Assembly: GCA_905183005.1 (NCBI GenBank)
Contig: CAJJDO010000004.1
Location: forward strand, 565,764 to 629,763
Source of the DNA: Paramecium pentaurelia
Lineage: Eukaryota > Ciliophora > Oligohymenophorea > Peniculida > Parameciidae
DNA: 64,000 nucleotides
Reading direction: 5' to 3'
The notes below the pieces were generated by a model. The model worked only from the letters and a program-made list of their open reading frames with translations, had not been told where the DNA came from and did not search any database. The first letter of the stretch is position 1. Every line of letters starts with the position of its first letter. Positions 57,562 to 64,000 of this stretch are shown in pieces. Both the position numbers and the translations under genes were made by a program.

Positions 57562-58888
57562 ATGTCTGATTCTGACATCAAGTTAAAAATAAAGGAGGTT
57601 ATAGAAGCTACAATTTTATCAATAGTTCAAGAATAGTCTGAGAAAATTGAAAAGTTAGAAAAACTTGTTGAATAACAATAAGAAAGAATTCAATTATTAG
57701 AATCCAAGCTTTTTGGATCAGAATAACAAAAGACATTTAGAAAAGATAATAAACATCATACTACTAATCCAATTTAGCATACATCGTAATAGAATTAAAT
57801 TTAGGCATAGAAACCAGATGCTACAATAATTAAAAGCTAATTGAAAAAATTAGAATAAGAAAGAGAAAAAACTTAAGATCATAAATAACTCTCCCAATCT
57901 AAACCAAAATTTTAACAATAGAATAGTTAATAAAATATTACATAATCTGCAAATCATAGAAATAATTAAATTAAACATTAAGAAGCCATTAAAGCATTAC
58001 CTGATCCAAAAAAGTTAAAAACTCAAATTCTAGAATCTTAAAAATAATTCAGCAATACATAACCAATTAAATTAAACAACTAACCTAAATCTCATTCTTC
58101 ATCTACAAAAGAACTTATAGGTTTAAAAAAAAGTCCATCATAATCTTTAACTATAGTTAGTGACTAATAAATTAAAACTGCTTCTAGTCCTAAAAATTGT
58201 TAAAAATCTTTATTTCATGGATTAAAATAAGAAGCTATTTCACCATAAAATTCATTAAATAATGCTGAAGATAACCAATCTGAAAATTAGTAATCAATAT
58301 AAGCTTCTCCTATCAAAGATTAACAATAAGTATCACTCTAACATCTAGATGAAAGTGATGCTTATTCTTAAAATCTGGAATCTTAAACTTAAAGAATTGA
58401 TTCTCAATAATTAGAAAATAATCAAGAAATTTAAGAATAAGATGAAGATATTATCCTTTTACCTATAGAATTCAAAACAATGACTATTGATTCATTTGAA
58501 ATTATAGAGATGAATTTTGTAAGTGATCTCCTTTAATAAGAAGAAATACCTGAATCTGTTAAATAAGTGATATACGTTTTTCTAGTTATAATTGAGGATT
58601 TCAATGCATATTAAATTGAAGATTAAAAATTTTGGGATAAAGCATCTAAGTTCTTGTAAGATAATGAAAAATAATTTCGTAAGTTTTTTTATTTATTTAG
58701 CTTTATTCCTGTAAACTATCAAAGAAAAATAATTTAAGAAATCACATCTAAATTCAATTTCATAATTAATTAACAAAAACCCTGATGTCATTGATCCTGA
58801 TAAATTTGAGGATATAGATGCATTAACATGCACCTTAGCCTATTTTATAAAAGACTTTCATAGTGCTCTTAAAAAGCTTTAAGTATGA
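57562..58888 (+). CDS. Gln/Ser-rich protein with helical ends (434 aa)
   Basis: The N-terminal 50 residues form a short coiled coil (KEVIEATILSIVQEQSEKIE). About 250 residues of Gln/Ser/Asn/Lys low complexity follow, then a folded-looking acidic C-terminal part (LPIEFKTMTIDSFEIIEMNF, DPDKFEDIDALTCTLAYFIK). One 22-nt intron at 58679-58700. The C-terminal domain is the best handle for homology. No family recognised. Confidence 0.7.
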
Positions 58889-59016
58889 TTCTAAAATTAT
58901 TGCTAAATATAAAATAATTTTAATCTTTTTTTTTGTTATCAAAAAATTGATTTTATTTTATAGAATTTAAATAGATCATATCATAATCAAAATTGAATAA
59001 AAATATCATCTTTATC

Positions 59017-60089
59017 TCAATAATATATTGATCGTTGTATTCCCTTCGTTGTGGATTACATGTAATTTTTTATCTTTGCTTTAGATTTGTCTTATTCTTT
59101 CCCTTACCATTATACAATCATAGGGTATTGACCAGGTCCAGGTAACAAAACCTATTTTGATTTACTCTTTTTTGGATCTTTGAATCTCGTATCAGTTCCA
59201 AAAGTCTAGATAAAATTATAAAAATTACATGTTTATCAACTCTTTCCTTTTTTTTAGAATTTACTTATAATTTATTAAATGTTGTAAATGAAAGGGGTTC
59301 TGGATTATAAGAACCTACATCAGGTAAAGCTGATTTTCCTCTTTTTTTTGCTTAATCTTTATGTTTAGTAATAAAATCAGAAGGTTTAGTTTCATTTTTC
59401 TTCAATTTTTTTGATATAGGCTTGAATAAAATAAGATATTACTCTAGGATTATAATTTCCAGGACCTGGATTGATTACTGCTAAGTGTTATATTTCATTT
59501 AAATAGGTTGGTCTTTCAGATGCTCTAATAATAATTATTAAAATAAAATACTCAATTTTTTTCTTTTTTTATTCTTCAACTTATTTCAATACTTCATCCA
59601 ATGGTTTTTCAATGTTATATTTTCCAGAACCTGGAACACCTCTTAATTTTGCTTCCTTAAATATTTAATCAATAAATGTTGTTCTAAGATAATTCTCCAT
59701 TAAAACTACCTTTTTGGAGGTGCTGACCTTGAACGAGTTGTTTAAGCCTCTATCACCCAAGGCTTAACGATATCGTATTTATTTGGAGCTGGTAATTTTT
59801 CATAAATCTTCTTTTAATCTTCCAAATAATGTCCTCTTCTTGTTACATATCCTAAATTTTTTTGACCTAAAATATGAATTTGCAATTTTTACCTTTCTTT
59901 TAAGCAGAAAACTTTCTCTCTTCCATTTGCTTAAGTGGATCAGCATATTTTTTAGGAACTTCATATCCTTCAATTCCAAAAGCAGATGTTTATTTTGTAG
60001 CTATTTTGAACATATCCTCCATTGAAAATTCTGATCGACTAGTTATATATTTTACCTAAATTTGGGGCAGCTGATTAAACTCTTCTCAT
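59017..60089 (-). CDS. STPGR/SHIPPO-repeat protein (307 aa)
   Basis: Repeated Pro-Gly-Pro-Gly-x-Tyr-type units (GVPGSGKYNIEKPLDEVLKQ, INPGPGNYNPR, LLPGPGQYPM) and a TFGTDTRFKDP segment mark the STPGR/ODF3 family of microtubule-associated, often axonemal, proteins. Six introns: 60031-60055 (ends CAG), 59867-59892, 59684-59709, 59525-59551, 59421-59442 (ends AAG) and 59206-59228. The dense introns explain why no long open frame is seen. Confidence 0.8.
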
Positions 60090-61060
60090 ATTTGATCTAT
60101 TTATAATACAAATTATAATATATATATTGATATTTAATCATAAAAATAAAGTAATTGAAGATTCAATCTAAAAAAGATTCCTATAATATTGAAATAATAT
60201 TATTATTTTCAAATATATTCAATTATTTTAAGCAATCTTTATTCAATAACAATTATATTTCATTTAATAATTTATGATATCTAAATAAAATTATATAAAA
60301 TTACATTATAAATTGTGAATTTAATTTAAGTATACATAAATTGATGTTAATATTTATTAATTTGATGTTGTTTAATATCTTTAAAAATCATTCAAAACTA
60401 TTCTCAAATTTAAAACACAATAAATGATTCAACTTACTTAAAAATTGATTAAATAATCTTCTAATTAGTTACAATCAACAAAAGATTAAAAAATATTAAT
60501 AAAATTAGGATGACTGTTATTAAAATAAAAGCTATGAATCAAATATTTGATATATTTACAATCTATAACTGTAAGCTTAAGAAAAATACAATGCAATTAA
60601 AAAATTTCAAAAAATAACTTTATTTATTTATTTTATAAACAACCTGAATAATATATTTATTATATCAATAAAAATTTTAAGATAAAAAACATTTTATTAA
60701 AAATTTATTTAGAAATTTTGTATTTCATTTATTTAATTAATAGCCAATCTCATTACCTTATATACTATATTATTATTACAAACTTTCTTAATTCAATTAC
60801 AATGTTTCCCAAAGGGATTACTTAGATAATTTTTCGCTCAATATTTTTTCATTTATTAATCTTTGTAATCAGTTGAATACATACTAGATAATATACTTAT
60901 ATATATAATTTGAACATATAATGATTTTACTTTACTGGATAATATTTGAGATAACTATGATCTGCTTTTATTTATTTAATAATATATTGAGAATTTCATA
61001 GCCAAAATATATGAATACAAAAACTTTGATATTCTAAAGGAGTACTATAAATTCAGAACA
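60090..61060. other. Long intergenic stretch with a possible relic at 60793-60882
   Basis: Nearly 1 kb of very A+T-rich DNA. On the minus strand, MYSTDYKDQQMKKY, an in-frame TGA (60838-60840) and then AKNYLSNPFGKHCN read like a short conserved protein interrupted once; too little to classify. Nothing else recognisable. Confidence 0.35.
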
Positions 61061-62145
61061 ATGGAAATTATTACAAAGAGATGTATATAATTATATAAAA
61101 GTTTTTAGCCTTAGTTGTTTAAACTTGCTTAACAATTAAACAGAAATCGAACTTAATCAAATATTACAACATCAAAACAGATGAAAATAGGCAATCAATC
61201 TATATCAAGAATAAAATTAGACTCTATAAAAATTGATTCCAACGATGATACCTTATAACAGAATGAAGAAAAATCAAAATAAAAAATGATTATTGCAAGC
61301 AGATCAGGTTAATTTATAAGAAAACTTAACCTGAATAATTAAGTGTATATAAAGAAAGTTTATCAAGGAAATTATTTTTTTGATAAAATAAAAGAAATTC
61401 TAACAAGTGGACTTAAAGATAATTGTCCTTTAAAAAAAATGAGTAGAGATGCTCTCAATTAAATACACATGATAATGACTTATTAAGAATCAATCCCTGA
61501 AGTTTCTCTATTATATTAAGGGAAATCATAAAAATAGATTAAAATAGTCTTTGATCTAGATGAAACTCTAGTTCATACAGAGGAAGTACAAAAAGATAAA
61601 GTTTATGATTTTAAAAATAATGAATTTGGATTGTTTATTAGACCATATTGTCGTCATGTATTAAAAGAGTTAAGTTAACTTGCAGATTTATTTGTATTTA
61701 CATCTGCTAATTAAAAATATGCAAAGACAGTAAAATATTATTTATTAATTTTTAGATAATAAATCTCATTGATCCAGAAAATACTTACTTTAAGGGTCAT
61801 TTTTACAGAAATCATTGTATTTCTTTATAAAGCAGAATGTAACTAAAACATTTAGGAATTCTATCAAATAACTATTCTAAAACTGTTATAATTGATAATA
61901 GTCCAATTTTTTATATGTATTATATTGATATTAAGTGATTTAGGGGTTAGCCATATAATGGTATACCAATAGCTCCTTTTATTGATGATGCTCAAGATAA
62001 TGAATTAATGAAGTTGCTAAATTTTTTAATAGAAAAAATTATATAATCAGATGATGTTAGAGTTACAATTAAAAGATTCTTTCAATATGATATGTTTAGG
62101 TAGTTTTCTGATGGAGTCACTGCATTCAACATATTATATAATTGA
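61061..62145 (+). CDS. FCP/SCP-type (NLI-interacting factor-like) phosphatase (343 aa)
   Basis: The C-terminal 190 residues are an HAD-superfamily phosphatase domain with the catalytic DxDx(T/V) motif in KIVFDLDETLVHTEE, then FGLFIRPYCRHVLKELSQLA, VFTSANQKYAKT and TVIIDNSP. The closing region GQPYNGIPIAPFIDDAQDNE is typical of SCP/Dullard enzymes, which dephosphorylate Ser/Thr. The N-terminal 150 residues are basic and unassigned. Introns: 61730-61755 and 61917-61943. The first in-frame ATG is used; an open frame upstream lacks an ATG. Confidence 0.9.
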
Positions 62146-62472
62146 AGATAAGTTTTAAATTTCATGATACGTTAATTCTCTATCATATTTTTAAGTTAAA
62201 ATTCAATAAGACTTTATTTAAGTGTTTATATTTATTTATTTGAATTTAGATATTCTATTAGATATGATAATAGTTATCTCTTTATATTTGTAATCCAAAT
62301 ATTACATATTTGTTTAATTATTATTTACAATTATTCAATTTAATAAGAGAAATTGTTCCTCTTATTTAAGAGAAATATTAGAGTTGGAGTATAATATTTT
62401 TTATTTAATGGTTCATAGAATACATTATTAAATAATATTTATTAACAGCTTTTTAAATTTTGTTTTAATTGA
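62146..62472. other. Intergenic, no gene seen
   Basis: A+T-rich spacer between two plus-strand genes, presumably terminator plus promoter. Confidence 0.5.
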
Positions 62473-63609
62473 ATGCATTACAATAATCACAACAGCAAGA
62501 CCTCTGACACAGAAAGTGAGGTATAAAAATGGAAAGAACGAGCTTTGAAATTAGAAAGTGGATTTAAAGTAAAAATGTATAAATAAATAGGAATTATAAT
62601 AAATGATGGAAGAAACAGATGATATGAGGAATACTTTAGAGAAAAAAATAATGGAAAACTAATAATTATCAATTGAGAATAGTAGATTAAAAGATAGATT
62701 GTTAAATATTGATATTCCTGATAAAGTGTTTTCTAACAAATTATTTGATGATCATGACATAAAAGAAAAAGAATTAATAATATAGAAATTGGAATAGGAA
62801 ATAATCGATAAGGATAATCAAATTCTCAAATTTAAAAGAGAAATTGAATCGATTAATGTATCTGAAATTTGAATATTTAGAGAAGATCTAAGTTAAAAGA
62901 AGAGGAATTACATAGATAATATTAGGCTAAGTTAGAAGATTTATAAATACTATATAAAAATGATGCAAGTGATAACTAATAAGAGAAATTTTAATTGACA
63001 AAGAAAATGGCTGATATGGAATAGGTAGGTTAATTTTTCATTATTTTTAGATTTTAACATACAGAACAGAAGAAAATTAATTATTGATTAATGAATTAAA
63101 TTTAAAGAATGAATAAATAGTAGAATTGAATAATCATAATAAATTACTTGTAGAACTAAAAAATAAAGAATTTAAAGATACATCAATATAATATTAAATA
63201 TCAACTTAATAATAGATAAAATAAATGGAAGAAGCTATTGCTTAATATAAAAGAAGTTAAGAGTCAAATTTAAGTGAAATTGAGCAATTATTATAATTTA
63301 AACAATAAATGACACTTAAAATAAATGATGTATAATTTTTATATATATTCTTATTAGCTTTCATCAACTAATTAACATTTAATAATTGAGAATGAGAGTT
63401 TGAAATCGACTCTTTTATTATTTTAGAAACAAAAGGACTAAGATGATTATATGTATGAAGATTAAAAAAAAAAAGAATCATTACATATAAAGAGATATTA
63501 TGAAACATTATTAGAATAAGTAGAAAAGGAAAATAGAAGTTTGAGATTACTATTAGAATAAAAAAGTAGAGAATTAGATGATATGTGGAATTAAAATAAA
63601 AGATTTTGA
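62473..63609 (+). CDS. Coiled-coil protein (345 aa)
   Basis: Four introns (62569-62590, 62858-62880, 63025-63050, 63330-63357) give a frame that is heptad-rich almost throughout (NTLEKKIMENQQLSIENSRL, ELIIQKLEQEIIDKDNQILK, ETLLEQVEKENRSLRLLLEQ). Short Ser/Asn/His-rich start. No catalytic motif; probably a structural protein of the cortex or basal bodies, by composition only. Confidence 0.75.
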
Positions 63610-64000
63610 TTCATTTTTCAATTATGAAATAGAAATCAAAATTTAATTATATTTGGTTTGGTTTAGTTTTAAAATAGTTTTTCATGATTTTCAAACTAAT
63701 TTTTTTAAAATTATGCTTTAATATTAACTCAAAGTTTTAATTCATTTCTAATTGATCTAATTATTTATAAATGAAGTAGAGATCGTACAGAATTATGATT
63801 AATTTTCTTGTATTTTATTTTAATATTGTAAAGGTAGCTGATCTTTATCTTTATTCATAAGATATTTTTCAATGAAATCTATATTAATATTTCTAAAATC
63901 TTCTCATTTATTCATAAAAATTTGATAAAAAAATAAAAATGTTAAATATTAAATATTAAATATTCTCTAATATAACTTGTATGAATCATTTAATGGATAA
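63610..64000 (-). other. Window end; possible gene 3' end at 63742-63903
   Basis: On the minus strand, INIDFIEKYLMNKDKDQLPL continues to a TGA at 63742 and looks coding, but an upstream TGA at 63904-63906 and lack of an intron prevent extension; an ATG lies at 63858. It may be the last exon of a gene whose other exons lie beyond the window. The remainder is A+T-rich. Confidence 0.3.

Overview
This window looks like ciliate macronuclear DNA, most like a Paramecium-type oligohymenophorean. It is very A+T-rich (about four fifths by eye). TAA and TAG occur inside nearly every conserved protein at positions where Gln fits, and only TGA ends genes. Genes are compact and lie on both strands. I placed about 68 introns by hand; all are 19-30 nt, nearly all begin GTA and most end TAG. 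Reading frames below use TAA/TAG = Gln and TGA = stop. After removing the proposed introns, every coding length I give for a resolved gene is a multiple of three.

Layout. 0-10.6 kb: the end of a MORN-repeat gene, then one 3,354-residue coiled-coil gene with a 228-codon polyglutamine tract written as TAA repeats. 10.6-24.7 kb: an ERK7/MAPK15-type kinase, a small TIM chaperone, two other kinases (one ULK-like), an EMC10-like protein, an ML-domain protein, SEC23, a tetraspanin, and small or decaying genes. 24.87-25.91 kb: six tRNA-Gln genes in 181-bp tandem units. The first has anticodon UUA, which reads the reassigned codons; the other five have UUG. 26-31 kb: a frameshifted gene relic, an R-SNARE-like protein, a double cyclic-nucleotide-binding protein and a TPR protein. 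31.3-33.4 kb: a 1,073-bp perfect direct repeat joined by a single N, almost certainly an assembly join. 34.6-44.7 kb: branched-chain aminotransferase, a PH-domain protein kinase, VPS33, a p101-like candidate PI3K adaptor, and two coiled-coil proteins. 44.9-64 kb: SPT6 with C-terminal zinc knuckles, an LRR coiled-coil protein, a GILT thiol reductase, ribosomal protein eS8, several small coiled-coil proteins, a C2H2 protein, an STPGR (SHIPPO) protein and an FCP/SCP-type phosphatase.

There is no operon logic; neighbours are mostly functionally unrelated. Two themes recur. One is vesicle trafficking (SEC23, R-SNARE-like, VPS33, EMC10-like). The other is cytoskeleton and cilium-type proteins (MORN, ERK7, STPGR, many coiled coils). 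The most notable link is between the tRNA-Gln(UUA) gene and the giant gene: the tRNA supplies the decoding that turns a (TAA)n microsatellite into polyglutamine.
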